The notes: a model not told the origin generated them from the letters alone. A stretch of 64,000 nt of DNA from Sulfitobacter indolifex (GCF_022788655.1 NZ_CP084951.1:992001-1056000); one strand, 5' to 3'. Counted from the stretch's first letter, positions 32,698-42,147 are shown. Numbers and translations are program-made.

Positions 32698-35294
32698 GCG
32701 GTTTGGGCGGGCTGTTTTCGGTTCTGATGGTGGGTCACAGTCTTTTTGCCGCTGATGGGCCGGACATGTTGCAAGAGGCGCTGCGCGCCGGGCTGGGGCA
32801 AGGAGAGGTGCGCGCGCAGATCATTAACGGGGCACCGCTGCGCTACAATTGGCAGGAATCGGACAGTGCGGAGGGCGTCGACGCCCGCGATATGCTGCCC
32901 GAGGGTAAAACCACCCATCTAATCCTGACCGAGGCGATACCGCTGGCCAACCACACCCGATGGTCAGATACCGAAGTCTATGCGCAGGCGTTCTTTGGCC
33001 TCGCCGCCGCCGCCAATCCGACGGTGAAGGTCTATCTGCAAGAGACGTGGCATTCGCTGAAAAGCGGTACCAGCGCAGCAGTGGCCAATGATGACAATGC
33101 CCATATCCCTTGGCGTGAACGGTTGGACAGCGACCTGCCCGCATGGGAAGGGATCGCTGCGGCGGTTAGCGACGGACGCAGCTCGGACAGTGCCACGATT
33201 GAGGTGATACCCGCGGGGCAAGCGATGGGGCGGCTCTATGATGAGATCGCCGCAGAGCGCGTGCCCGAACTCACAGAGATCAACGCGCTTTTTGCTGACG
33301 ATATTCACCTGAACGATCTGGGCCACTACTTTGTGGCCATGGTGCAATACGCCACGCTGACGGGCAAAGACCCAGTTGGAATGCCGACCGATTTCAATGA
33401 TCGTTGGGGAAACGCCTTTGACACGCCGTCCCCTGATCTGGCGCGCGAGCTTCAGCGCGTGGCTTGGGATGCGGTGCGCGCCTATCAGGGCAGCGCCGTG
33501 GTGCCGGTCCCTCCCGCGACGCGCCCTGCTGCCGCAGATAACGCCCAAACCGCGCCGATCACCTCCACCGGTCCGCCTGCCACGGCTGAGCGCGCGGCGG
33601 TGAGCAATGAGCCGCAGGTGGCAATTACACCCGTTTCGGTTGCCCCCTTTGAAATCTTCGCGCCCGAGGGCGCGGTCGAAGGCACGCGCGATATGGGCAT
33701 CGGCCTTGCCGCTATTTCCGATTGGAGCACGCAGGCGCCATTCCTCGATCTGATGAAAACGTCGCGCCCTTGGATTGGCCATGTCGCTGGACGTTTCGGC
33801 GGTATGGAATACGCGCAACTGGTCGAGGGCGGCTATCTTGATGCCGCAGGCTGGCCCGTGAAAATGCCGCGCGCGTTGGGAAGCATCGGCACGCTGATCC
33901 TGACCGACATGCCGCAACAGGCCACCTCGTTAAAAGGGCGCTATCTGCTGCGCTATCAAGGGCAGGGCGTGATCGAGGTTACAGGCCGGGCCACCAATGT
34001 GCGCTACGGTACGAATGAGGTGCGGTTTGATTACGCACCGGGGCCGGGCAGTGTCGACATTCGCATCCAACGGATGCACCGCAGCGACCCGCCCCACGCT
34101 ATCACCGTTGTGCGCGAAGATCGGGCTGCCGACTTTGATGCGGGCGCGCGGTTCAACCCAGATTGGGCGCAACATCTGGCGGGGATGACGGTGCTGCGCT
34201 TCATGGATTGGATGGGCACCAATGACAGCCCTATTGCCAGTTGGGAGGACCGCCCGCGCGTCGAAGATGTGACCTATGCCCTCCGCGGCGTCCCGGTAGA
34301 GGTCATGGTGGCGCTGGCCAATGAACTAGAGATCGACCCGTGGTTTAACATGCCGCATCTGGCGGAAGATGCCTATGTTACCAACTTTGCCACTTATGTT
34401 GAAGAGGCGCTGGATGCGGAGCGTAAGGCTTATGTGGAATTTTCCAATGAAGTCTGGAACTGGCAGTTCGCACAGACCCGCTGGGCTGACGAGATGGCGC
34501 AGGCCCGCTGGGGCGAGGCTGACAAAGGCATGCAGTTCTACGGCCTGCGCGCGGCCGAGGTCGCCCGCATCTGGACCGGTGTATTCGGTGGTAACGCAGC
34601 CACCCGGTTGTGCAACGTGATCGCCAGCCAAACCGGGTGGCTGGGGTTAGAGCGGGAAGCCTTAGAAGCACCACTTTATGTCGCCGAACAGGGCGGAAAC
34701 AGCGCGCCCGCCACCGCTTTTGATGCCTATGCAATCACCGGGTATTTCGGAGGAGTGCTTGGGTTGGAAGATAATGCCGATATGGTGAGTGGCTGGCTTT
34801 CCGACAGTCTCGCCACCGCCCGCGCGGAGGGAGAGGCGCAGGGTTTAACCGGCGCTGATCTGCAGGACTACATCCAGACGCACCGCTACGACGCGGCCTC
34901 GGCCCTCGCGGAGCAAGACTTGCGCAACGGCGGCGCCAGTGGGCTTGAGAATGACACGTTGGCCGATCTTATCGGCAGTGCTTGGCCCTATCACGCTGCG
35001 GTGGCGCGCGCGCATGATCTTGATTTGGTGATGTATGAGGGGGGCAGCCATGTGGTCGGCCTTGGGGCACAGGTGAATGATGAGGCGCTCACCGGCTTCT
35101 TTCACCATTTCAATTACTCACCCGAGATGGGCGCACTTTACGATGACCTGTTGGCGGGCTGGGAGGCTGTGGGCGGTCAATTGTTCACACATTACTCGGA
35201 TGTCTATGCGCCGACAAAGTGGGGCTCGTGGGGCGCCCTGCGCTATTTGGCGGACGACAACCCGCGATGGGAAGCTTTGACCGCATGGCAGTAA
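32694..35294 (+). CDS. SGNH-like domain fused to a clan-A-like glycoside hydrolase domain
   Basis: An 866-residue protein. Residues 1-265 are paralogous to the preceding gene: VGHSLFAADGPDML, VYLQETWHS, IEVIPAGQAMG, DDIHLNDLG (DxxH), and the same closing QRVAWDAVRAY. A Pro/Ala/Thr linker (about 268-310) joins a second part of about 555 residues. There SNEVWNW (Glu586) looks like the acid/base Asn-Glu of clan-A glycoside hydrolases, and VMYEGGSH (Glu782) like the nucleophile strand. I infer hydrolysis or trimming of the polysaccharide made here. No clear signal peptide is visible, which is odd for such a protein. The substrate is unknown. Confidence 0.7.
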   Translation: MSGLGGLFSVLMVGHSLFAADGPDMLQEALRAGLGQGEVRAQIINGAPLRYNWQESDSAEGVDARDMLPEGKTTHLILTEAIPLANHTRWSDTEVYAQAFFGLAAAANPTVKVYLQETWHSLKSGTSAAVANDDNAHIPWRERLDSDLPAWEGIAAAVSDGRSSDSATIEVIPAGQAMGRLYDEIAAERVPELTEINALFADDIHLNDLGHYFVAMVQYATLTGKDPVGMPTDFNDRWGNAFDTPSPDLARELQRVAWDAVRAYQGSAVVPVPPATRPAAADNAQTAPITSTGPPATAERAAVSNEPQVAITPVSVAPFEIFAPEGAVEGTRDMGIGLAAISDWSTQAPFLDLMKTSRPWIGHVAGRFGGMEYAQLVEGGYLDAAGWPVKMPRALGSIGTLILTDMPQQATSLKGRYLLRYQGQGVIEVTGRATNVRYGTNEVRFDYAPGPGSVDIRIQRMHRSDPPHAITVVREDRAADFDAGARFNPDWAQHLAGMTVLRFMDWMGTNDSPIASWEDRPRVEDVTYALRGVPVEVMVALANELEIDPWFNMPHLAEDAYVTNFATYVEEALDAERKAYVEFSNEVWNWQFAQTRWADEMAQARWGEADKGMQFYGLRAAEVARIWTGVFGGNAATRLCNVIASQTGWLGLEREALEAPLYVAEQGGNSAPATAFDAYAITGYFGGVLGLEDNADMVSGWLSDSLATARAEGEAQGLTGADLQDYIQTHRYDAASALAEQDLRNGGASGLENDTLADLIGSAWPYHAAVARAHDLDLVMYEGGSHVVGLGAQVNDEALTGFFHHFNYSPEMGALYDDLLAGWEAVGGQLFTHYSDVYAPTKWGSWGALRYLADDNPRWEALTAWQ

Positions 35295-36139
35295 CTTCGG
35301 GCGCCATCAAAGGGGTTAGCGTATTGATCCCTGCCCATAACGAGGCCGATTGGCTGCCCGCTTGCCTGAGCGCGCTCTGCGCGTCTGAGCCGGTCGCGGG
35401 GCCGGTTGAAGTGATCGTCATAGCCAATGGATGTTCCGACAATACCGCCGAGATCGCAGCCAAATCGACGCTCGATTTCGAAGCGCGGGGCTGGGTGTTG
35501 AACGTGATTGAATTGACCCAAGGCAGCAAGCTTGGCGCGTGGAACGCGGGCGAGGGGGCGGCAGGGGGCGAAGTCTTGGTCTATCTCGATGCAGATGTGC
35601 GGGTCTCACCACCCTTGCTGCGCCAATTGGCCGAGGCATTGGGCAAGGACGCGCCGCGCTATGCCAGCGGGCTGCCAAAGGTGACGACATCAGGCAATTG
35701 GGTGACGCGCCATTACACGCGGTTTTGGCAGACCACGGCGTTTATGACCCACGGTGTGCCGGGGTTCGGCATCTTTGCCATGAACCGTGCGGGACGGGCG
35801 CGTTGGGGCGATTGGCCGGATATCATCTCGGATGACACTTTCGCGCGGTTAAACTTTACCCCGGATGAGCGTATCGCCGTGCCGGCCACCTACGACTGGC
35901 CGATGATCGAAGGATATGTCCCGCTGGTGCGGGTCCGCCGGCGGCAGGACGTTGGAGTGGCCGAGGTTACGCAACTTTTCCCCGATCTGATGCGAAACGA
36001 CGATAGCCACGATCAGATGCGCCCCTTCTGGCGGCGGGCAGTGGCGGATCCACTGGGCGCGCTGGTCTTTCTTGCTGTGCGTTTGGCGATCCACGCTCCG
36101 GTCTTTCGCAGTTCAAACCGCTGGGTGCGGGGGCGTTAG
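35285..36139 (+). CDS. Family 2 glycosyltransferase
   Basis: A 284-residue GT2 (ExoM/ExoA-like). It shows VSVLIPAHNEADWLPACL, VIVIANGCSDNTAEIA, GSKLGAWNAG, VLVYLDADVRVSP with the DAD metal site, then VPGFGIFAMNRAG and the ISDDTFARL block, with Asp-Asp near the presumed catalytic site. A hydrophobic segment near the C terminus (about 255-272) may bind the membrane. The start at 35285 overlaps the end of the hydrolase gene by ten bases, so it is on the same transcript. Its stop overlaps the convergent GT4 gene by four bases. Confidence 0.88.
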   Translation: MAVTSGAIKGVSVLIPAHNEADWLPACLSALCASEPVAGPVEVIVIANGCSDNTAEIAAKSTLDFEARGWVLNVIELTQGSKLGAWNAGEGAAGGEVLVYLDADVRVSPPLLRQLAEALGKDAPRYASGLPKVTTSGNWVTRHYTRFWQTTAFMTHGVPGFGIFAMNRAGRARWGDWPDIISDDTFARLNFTPDERIAVPATYDWPMIEGYVPLVRVRRRQDVGVAEVTQLFPDLMRNDDSHDQMRPFWRRAVADPLGALVFLAVRLAIHAPVFRSSNRWVRGR

Positions 36140-37341
36140 CGGGCGGGATTTGCCATCAATTCAGCCAATTTTGCAGCCTCAAGGCTAACATCATGGCGCG
36201 CGAATACCCGTGTCCGGGCTTTCGTCCCCATCTCTTCTAGTGCTGCTAAGGGGGCATCATGCAACGCGGCCATCGCTTCGGCCAAGGCTGACACATCGCC
36301 TGCTGGCACCAGCCATCCGGTTTGGCCGGGCTGCACCAACTCAGGTGTGCCAGCGATATAGGTGGCGATCACCGGGCGGGCGGCGGCCATGGCCTCCATC
36401 ACCACCATGGGCAAGCCTTCGGCAAAACTAGGCATCACAAGCCCATGGGCGGCGGCGAGTTCGGAGGTGACTTGGGCCTCGTCAAGCCAACCGGTCAGGG
36501 TGATACGGTCTTGAAGGCCGTGCCGGGCAATCTCAGCCTCTATCTCGCCGCGCAGTTCCCCGTCACCGATGAGCGTAAGTCGTAGATCAGGGTGGCTGTC
36601 ACGCAACAGCGCCATGGCGTTAATCACCGCGAGCTGACCCTTCTGCTCTACGAAACGACCGATAGAGACCAAGCGCCGTGGGCCATCGGGCAAGGGCGTG
36701 GGGGCGGGGAATTTGGCGGGCTCAATACCACAATGGACGACCTTGATGCGCTTCCAATCCGCAGGATCGGCCCATCGGCAAAGCTGGCTGCGACCGAATT
36801 GACTGATTGCCACGGCGAAACCGGAATAACGGACTTTTGCATCGAGAGAGAGCGCGCGAGGACTGTCGAATTCCTCAGGCCCGTGGGTGGTGAAACTATA
36901 CCGCGGGCCGCCCAGAATATGGCAGAGCATGGCGACCATGGTGGCATTTGTCCCAAAATGCGCATGCAGGTGTTGGACGCCGCTGTTATCTAACTGCGCG
37001 CGCAGGTAACAAGCCTCGGCCAGATAAATCAGATGCCGGAAAAGGCCCGTTTCCGCCCGGCGCGCGGCGTTCCAGACGTGCCCAAGCGCTTTGCCGAAAC
37101 GCATAGGCGATCGCAGCAGAACGCGCAGGATGGCAGCGCTGAGTGCACCCCCTCCGGCGGCCAAGACATAGTGGGTCCGCGCCTCTTCGGCCTTGTCCTG
37201 AGCATCGACCAGCGCAACGTCTGGCGCGCGCATGGCAAAGCGAAAGACCTCGTGACCCGCCGCCTCCAATGCCGTGATTTCGCGCCGGATGAAAGAATGC
37301 GAAGGCTGCGGATAGGTGTTGAGAATATAGGCAATCTTCAC
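36136..37341 (-). CDS. Family 4 glycosyltransferase
   Basis: A 401-residue GT-B fold retaining transferase. It opens MKIAYILNTYPQPSHSFIRREI, the usual start of this exopolysaccharide GT4 group. It has HLHAHFGTNATMVAML and FTTHGPEEFDSP in the N-terminal domain, VSIGRFVEQKGQ at the nucleotide site, and the E-x7-E catalytic stretch SFAEGLPMVVMEAMAAARPVIAT. The donor is probably a nucleotide hexose, not determinable from sequence. It diverges from the flippase gene, with a 116-base gap that should hold both promoters. Confidence 0.92.
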   Translation of the reverse strand: MKIAYILNTYPQPSHSFIRREITALEAAGHEVFRFAMRAPDVALVDAQDKAEEARTHYVLAAGGGALSAAILRVLLRSPMRFGKALGHVWNAARRAETGLFRHLIYLAEACYLRAQLDNSGVQHLHAHFGTNATMVAMLCHILGGPRYSFTTHGPEEFDSPRALSLDAKVRYSGFAVAISQFGRSQLCRWADPADWKRIKVVHCGIEPAKFPAPTPLPDGPRRLVSIGRFVEQKGQLAVINAMALLRDSHPDLRLTLIGDGELRGEIEAEIARHGLQDRITLTGWLDEAQVTSELAAAHGLVMPSFAEGLPMVVMEAMAAARPVIATYIAGTPELVQPGQTGWLVPAGDVSALAEAMAALHDAPLAALEEMGTKARTRVFARHDVSLEAAKLAELMANPAR

Positions 37342-37457
37342 GGGGGGCAGGCCTTGGATTGGGGGCGATAAACCTTGTTACCCGCCCGCTTGCCACTGGC
37401 ACAAGAGCAGGCAAGGCTTTAGTCTCTCGCGAGGAATAGTCAGAGGCGCAGTATCTA

Positions 37458-38810
37458 GTGTTTTCAAAGGTTTCCCAAGCGGTAACGGACAACCGCCTGA
37501 TGGCACGTGCGCTGCGCTCAACCTCATGGATCGTGCTGGGCTATGGTGGTGCTCAGGCCGTCCGGCTGGCCTCGAACTTGATCCTGACGCGGTTGCTGTT
37601 TCCCGAGGCATTTGGCCTAATGGCGCTGATACAGGTGGTGATTGTCGGATTAACGCTGTTTTCTGACGTAGGGATCGCACCCTCGATCGCCCAAAGCAAA
37701 CGTGGCGACGACCGCGACTTTCTAGATACCGCATGGACGATCCAAACGATCCGGGGGCTCGGCTTGTGGCTGGCAGCTTGTGCGCTGGCAGGGCCGATAG
37801 CGGGGTTTTACAACGAGCCTTTGCTGCTCACCTACCTGCCCATTGCGGCGCTGACGCTTGTGATCTCTGGCTTCAACCCCACCCGGATCGAAACCGCGCA
37901 TCGGCATTTGCAGATGGGGCCTCTGACGCTGCTGGACCTGACATCGCAGGTGATTGGCATTGTGGTGATGATTATCGGCGCATTGCTCTACCAGTCTGTG
38001 GCGACCCTGGTGGTCGGCGCTGTGGTGGGGGCGCTGGCAAAGCTGGCCCTGACCCATGCGTTCCTGCCAGGCCCGGGCAACCGTTTTCGGTTGGAGCGAC
38101 CTGCAGTGCAGGAGCTGGTGAGTTTTGGCAAATGGATCTTTTTGTCGACGATGTTTTGGTTCTTCGCCAGCCAAGGCGACAGGGCCATCTTGGGCAAGTT
38201 CCTCTCGCTCGAAGGATTGGGGATCTACAACATCGGCTATTTCCTCGCCAGTTTTCCACTGCTGTTGGGGCAGAATGTCACCGGGCGGGTGATGATCCCC
38301 ATCTACCGCGAAGCGAACAGTGGCGATTACCCCAAACTGCGGCGCATGCGCTATGGGCTGAGTGGTGGATTGCTGGCGCTGTTGGTGGTGATGGCGCTGG
38401 CGGGACCATGGCTGGTATCGGTGCTTTACGACTCACGCTATCTGCAAAGCGGGGCGATTTTAGTGATGCTGGCGCTGGCATTGATGCCGCAGGTCATTGG
38501 GATGACCTATGATCAGGCAGCATTGGCAGCAGGGGATTCGCGGCGTTTCTTCATCTCTTCAGCATTACGGGCCAGTCTGCAGATCGGAATGCTGTTGGGT
38601 GGCGTGATTTATGCAGGGCTGCCCGGGGCGCTGATCGGGATGGGGGTAGGGATGCTGCTGTCGCATCTGGCGCTGATCTGGCTGGCACGGGCACATGGGG
38701 TTTGGGACGCGCGCCATGATATGACTCTCGCTGTGCTGGCGCTGGCGTTTGGTGCGCTGGCGCTTTGGCTGCACTGGGATCGGGTGCTGGGTCTAAGCGC
38801 CACGTTCTGA
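37458..38810 (+). CDS. Oligosaccharide flippase (Wzx-like, MOP superfamily)
   Basis: A 450-residue membrane protein with about twelve to fourteen spans. It shows the MOP-family pattern ALRSTSWIVLGYGGAQAVRLASNLILTRLLFPEAFGLMAL at the N terminus and SFGKWIFLSTMFWFFASQGDRAILGKF at the start of the second half. It should flip lipid-linked repeat units to the periplasm for the polymerase at 17414. The start may be GTG 37458, or ATG 37500, which trims 14 soluble residues; no ribosome site decides. It ends eight bases before the convergent chain-length gene. Confidence 0.9.
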   Translation: MFSKVSQAVTDNRLMARALRSTSWIVLGYGGAQAVRLASNLILTRLLFPEAFGLMALIQVVIVGLTLFSDVGIAPSIAQSKRGDDRDFLDTAWTIQTIRGLGLWLAACALAGPIAGFYNEPLLLTYLPIAALTLVISGFNPTRIETAHRHLQMGPLTLLDLTSQVIGIVVMIIGALLYQSVATLVVGAVVGALAKLALTHAFLPGPGNRFRLERPAVQELVSFGKWIFLSTMFWFFASQGDRAILGKFLSLEGLGIYNIGYFLASFPLLLGQNVTGRVMIPIYREANSGDYPKLRRMRYGLSGGLLALLVVMALAGPWLVSVLYDSRYLQSGAILVMLALALMPQVIGMTYDQAALAAGDSRRFFISSALRASLQIGMLLGGVIYAGLPGALIGMGVGMLLSHLALIWLARAHGVWDARHDMTLAVLALAFGALALWLHWDRVLGLSATF

Positions 38811-38818
38811 GAGGCCAC

Positions 38819-40120
38819 TCAGCCCCTTTGCTTGCGCGCCATACGTGCCGCGCGACCCTGTTTGCCAGCGTTCAAACGCTGTTGCCAAACCTTGCCGAGC
38901 GTCCGGCGCTTTTCTTGCGGGCTAAGGTCTGGGATCGACACAACGGGCACCAGCCCGGTTTCGCGGGTCATCTGCCGCGCAGAGCGAATGATCGGGCGGC
39001 GCAGTTCCAGCAAAAAGGCGACGATCAGTGCCAGCATGAAACTGCCCATGCCGCCAACGGCTGCACGCTTTTTCCGGCTGAGCGATACCGGATAATCTGG
39101 CAGTTCGGCCTGCTCAAGCGTTATCAGTTTCTCACCGCGTTGATCGGATTCAAGTGAGAACCCCACCTCCGCCTCGTTGCGCCGAGCGGTGATCACCTCA
39201 AGCTGGTCCTGCAACTGGCTCATGCGGCGTTCAAACCGGGCCAGCTCCTGCTCGACCTCGGGTGAGGTTTGCAGGCTCGTCGTCAGTATTTCGCGTTGTT
39301 CTTGTAGCAGATCACGCTGTGTCGAGAGGCTTTCGAGTGTCGCGTTCAACTCTTCTTGCTCGCGCGCGATGGTGGCCGCGCGGGCATCGGGGTTCACCCG
39401 GTCGCGGGCCAGTCGTGTGGCAATGATTTCGCGGTCAAGTTCAAGGATGGCGTCATTCAGACTGCTGATCTCTCCGCGGCGAAATTCGAGACTGCCGGCG
39501 AGGGAAAGGTCATTCTCGGCGCGGTAATCGGCCAATTCAGCCTCTAGTGCTGAGATGTCGCGGATTAGATTTTGTTCCTGGCGCTGGAAAAACTCCAACG
39601 TCTCAAGGGTCTGGCTTTGGCGCTGCGCTGCGGACATCTGGCGGGTTCGGTCGGCAAACTCACGCGCAACGGCCTGCGCGTCGGCTGGGTTGTCCATCTC
39701 GGCGGTGAAGGTCATGACAGAGATGGTGCCGTCATCAGCATAGCCTTCACGCGGAGCTGCGACCCCGGTGATGGTGACAGATCGGCGCAGCAGATCAACT
39801 TTTTCAGAAGTCCGCAGTTCAGTCATATTATCGTAGAGATCAAAGCGTTGAATGATATCGATGAGCGTTCCCCGCGCCATCAACTGCTGCTCAATCAACT
39901 GCAGACGCCGGGCCGAAGACCCTTCGACAGTGGACGGGGCAAGATCGTTGGCAATCTTGGGCTGCTCGATCTGTATAACCTCGGAGGATTGGTAAACATG
40001 GGCGATCGACAGCGCCCAAAATACCGAAGCGATGCAGCCCACGAGTGTAATCAAAATGATCACGCCCGCGCGACGGCGCAGCATGTCGATGATGTCATCG
40101 AATGTATAGATCGGTCCCAT
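38819..40120 (-). CDS. Polysaccharide chain-length determinant (Wzz/GumC type)
   Basis: A 433-residue inner-membrane co-polymerase. A cytosolic start (MGPIYTFDDIIDMLRRR) leads to a first membrane span at about 17-38. A long periplasmic coiled-coil region follows (about 150-330, many Glu/Gln/Arg heptads), then the PVSLSRKKRAAVGGMGSFMLALIVAFLLE second span with its upstream Pro, and a short basic cytosolic tail with no kinase domain. It works with the separate ATPase gene upstream (40236-41135). ATG 40120 follows GGAAAGAGG and is preferred over the frame start at 40153. Confidence 0.92.
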   Translation of the reverse strand: MGPIYTFDDIIDMLRRRAGVIILITLVGCIASVFWALSIAHVYQSSEVIQIEQPKIANDLAPSTVEGSSARRLQLIEQQLMARGTLIDIIQRFDLYDNMTELRTSEKVDLLRRSVTITGVAAPREGYADDGTISVMTFTAEMDNPADAQAVAREFADRTRQMSAAQRQSQTLETLEFFQRQEQNLIRDISALEAELADYRAENDLSLAGSLEFRRGEISSLNDAILELDREIIATRLARDRVNPDARAATIAREQEELNATLESLSTQRDLLQEQREILTTSLQTSPEVEQELARFERRMSQLQDQLEVITARRNEAEVGFSLESDQRGEKLITLEQAELPDYPVSLSRKKRAAVGGMGSFMLALIVAFLLELRRPIIRSARQMTRETGLVPVVSIPDLSPQEKRRTLGKVWQQRLNAGKQGRAARMARKQRG

Positions 40121-40235
40121 GTGCCTCTTTCCAACCTGTCCAAAGTCCCCCAACCGTTGCCCGGCGGGGTTTCCCTGCCTAGACCAGAAGACTTGGGCGA
40201 CAATAGGGCGCTAAGGGGCGCAAAGACAGGGGGCG

Positions 40236-41135
40236 TCAGGCATAATTCGGCAGGCTCGACGCCCGCGCCCGGTTGAGAATGATACCCAAAAGCGGAGCCT
40301 GTCCCTCAAGCATACGTTCGCACTCACGCAGATGGCGCGCCATAGTTTGGCTGCCGTCAGAGATCAGCAGAACCCCGTCGAGTTGCGGTAAAAATGCAGA
40401 GAGATCATCATGTTCCAACATCGGCGGCATGTCATACAGGACAATTTCAGGCTGCAAGCTTGCGCGCATGCGCAGCAGGGTTTCCGCAGTGGTGCTGTCT
40501 TGAAGAATTTCCGCAGCGTTCACTTCGACTTGGTTATTCAGGCCAAGCGCCAGAGTATCGCTTACCCGAACCATCTGTTGGCCCAAACTGCTCCGCCCGC
40601 CAAGCAGGTCGCTCATTGCGCCGGGGGCCTCCATGTCAAATGCGCGGGCCAAACCGGGGTTGCGCAAATTCATATCCATCAAGACGGTCCGCGAACCCGG
40701 AACCCGTGACAGGCTCAGCGCGAGATTGGTGGCCGAAAAACTGTTTCCGCACCCTGATGTAGGCGAGGTGATTGCGATATTAACCCAGCCATGCTCCAGC
40801 GTCGTCTGACGCAAGCGTGTGCGTAGCAAGTCAAAAGCCCGCGCTGCGGCGCTGTTGCGGTGATCATCAACCAGCGGCATGTCCCCATTGGGGCCGGGCG
40901 TCGCGATGGGCAAGTCTTGCCAACGCGGGACGCGGTCATCACCGACATAATGTGCGACCGTCTGGGTGGTGACAGGCATAGTTTCTTCAAACGACAGATC
41001 GCCGTCGAATTCGTCCTCTTGGTCCATCACAGTGCGGCGCGGGCGAATGCTGTGCCGCATTCCGGGCGCGCCAAAAGCCGCCAGAACATCGCTGTTATCC
41101 GCCCCGAGGGCGTCAGATGCGTAAAGATCCTTCAT
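40236..41135 (-). CDS. BY-kinase-like ATPase (CpsD/CapB family) with altered Walker A
   Basis: A 299-residue cytosolic partner of the chain-length protein. The first 90 residues are a flexible acidic leader, and residues 95-299 the P-loop domain. The Walker A region reads SPTSGCGNSFSATNLA, so the invariant Lys of GKS/T is Asn131 (codon AAC). Walker A' is LMDMNLRNPGLA and a third motif is VLYDMPPML. The C-terminal tail has a single Tyr (LPNYA) rather than a Tyr cluster. ATP hydrolysis and autophosphorylation may be lost or changed. The start at 41135 follows AAAGGGAGGG and is preferred over 41162, which has no ribosome site. Confidence 0.88.
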   Translation of the reverse strand: MKDLYASDALGADNSDVLAAFGAPGMRHSIRPRRTVMDQEDEFDGDLSFEETMPVTTQTVAHYVGDDRVPRWQDLPIATPGPNGDMPLVDDHRNSAAARAFDLLRTRLRQTTLEHGWVNIAITSPTSGCGNSFSATNLALSLSRVPGSRTVLMDMNLRNPGLARAFDMEAPGAMSDLLGGRSSLGQQMVRVSDTLALGLNNQVEVNAAEILQDSTTAETLLRMRASLQPEIVLYDMPPMLEHDDLSAFLPQLDGVLLISDGSQTMARHLRECERMLEGQAPLLGIILNRARASSLPNYA

Positions 41136-41206
41136 CTCCCTCCCTTTCGATTTTCTAAACATGAGGCGAAAAATTTCCGGTTATTAACAGACGCGGCAAG
41201 CATCGC

Positions 41207-41977
41207 TCAGCACCCGGTTCGGCGCAAGACAACACCGACGGTTTTGAAAAGAATGGTCAGGTCCATGGGCAGCGAGATGTTGCGGCGATAGGCGCCGTCT
41301 ACCTCATTGCGGTAGGTAAAGCGGCTGTTGTTGCGGGCAGAGACCTGCCACAGCCCAGTGATACCGGGACGCAGGGCAAAGTAGGCTTGTGGATCGCCAT
41401 ACATCTCCAGTTGGTCGGGCATCATCGGACGCGGGCCAATCAGGCTCATCTCGCCAGTTAACACGTTCCAAAGCTGGGGCAGTTCGTCCAAAGACGTGGC
41501 GCGCAGAAAGGCACCGACCCGCGTGATGCGCGGATCATTCTTCAGCTTTTGCATCTCATCCCATTCCGCGCGCATCGCGGGGTTCTGCGCAAGGTAGCTT
41601 TCCAGTATCGCATCAGCGTCGCGCACCATGGTACGCAACTTTAAAATAGAGAAGCGTTTGCCGCCTCGGCCCAACCGCTGCTGCGTATAAAAGGGCTGGC
41701 CGCCTTCGATCCACAGCACTAAGGCACAAAGCGCGATAATCGGCAGCACAACGGGCAGGGTGGCAAGGATCAAGAGCCTGTCGAGAACCGGCTTAGCATA
41801 GCGGCCATAGAGACCAGTCGGGCGCAGGCAAAAGGAGGCCAGACCGCGCGGCGCTTGCAACACAGCAGCGCCTGCAGCAGCAGGCTGCGCAGCGTTCAGC
41901 GCGCGGCCCATCATTGGGACCCCTGCGGAAAATTCCATCAGACCATAAGCATGTCTGTCGGCACTAAAGTACTTCAT
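41207..41977 (-). CDS. Undecaprenyl-phosphate sugar phosphotransferase (ExoY/WbaP type)
   Basis: A 256-residue initiating enzyme that puts a sugar-1-phosphate (galactose or glucose in relatives) on undecaprenyl phosphate at the inner membrane. After a variable 65-residue leader comes one membrane segment ([26 protein letters not shown] split across about 64-90). The cytosolic catalytic domain follows with [45 protein letters not shown] and [10 protein letters not shown]. It is the only initiating transferase in the locus. It reads away from the long non-coding stretch 41978-42588, where its promoter must lie. Confidence 0.95.
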   Translation of the reverse strand: MKYFSADRHAYGLMEFSAGVPMMGRALNAAQPAAAGAAVLQAPRGLASFCLRPTGLYGRYAKPVLDRLLILATLPVVLPIIALCALVLWIEGGQPFYTQQRLGRGGKRFSILKLRTMVRDADAILESYLAQNPAMRAEWDEMQKLKNDPRITRVGAFLRATSLDELPQLWNVLTGEMSLIGPRPMMPDQLEMYGDPQAYFALRPGITGLWQVSARNNSRFTYRNEVDGAYRRNISLPMDLTILFKTVGVVLRRTGC

Positions 41978-42055
41978 TCAAACCCCCCAGGGTTCTATCG
42001 CGTTCATCCGGGCCACAGCGGCTCTCGGCTTGCCCTCACCGGTTCGTCTCGAAGG

Positions 42056-42072
42056 CGTATCCGGCCTATACG
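42056..42072. promoter_or_regulatory. Inverted repeat CGTAT-N7-ATACG, possible operator
   Basis: Perfect 5-bp arms about 80 bases upstream of the sugar transferase start. Could be an operator or a small hairpin in the leader. Confidence 0.3.
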
Positions 42073-42132
42073 TTCAGGTAGGATATGTATCATTTGTTAC
42101 CACCTTTTCGCCTTATTCGATCCATTTTTTAA

Positions 42133-42147
42133 GAAACAGACTGTTTC
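42133..42147. promoter_or_regulatory. 15-bp palindrome GAAACAG-A-CTGTTTC, possible operator
   Basis: Perfect 7-bp arms around one central base, about 155 bases upstream of the sugar transferase start, next to an AT-rich run. The size and symmetry suit a dimeric helix-turn-helix regulator. Confidence 0.4.
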
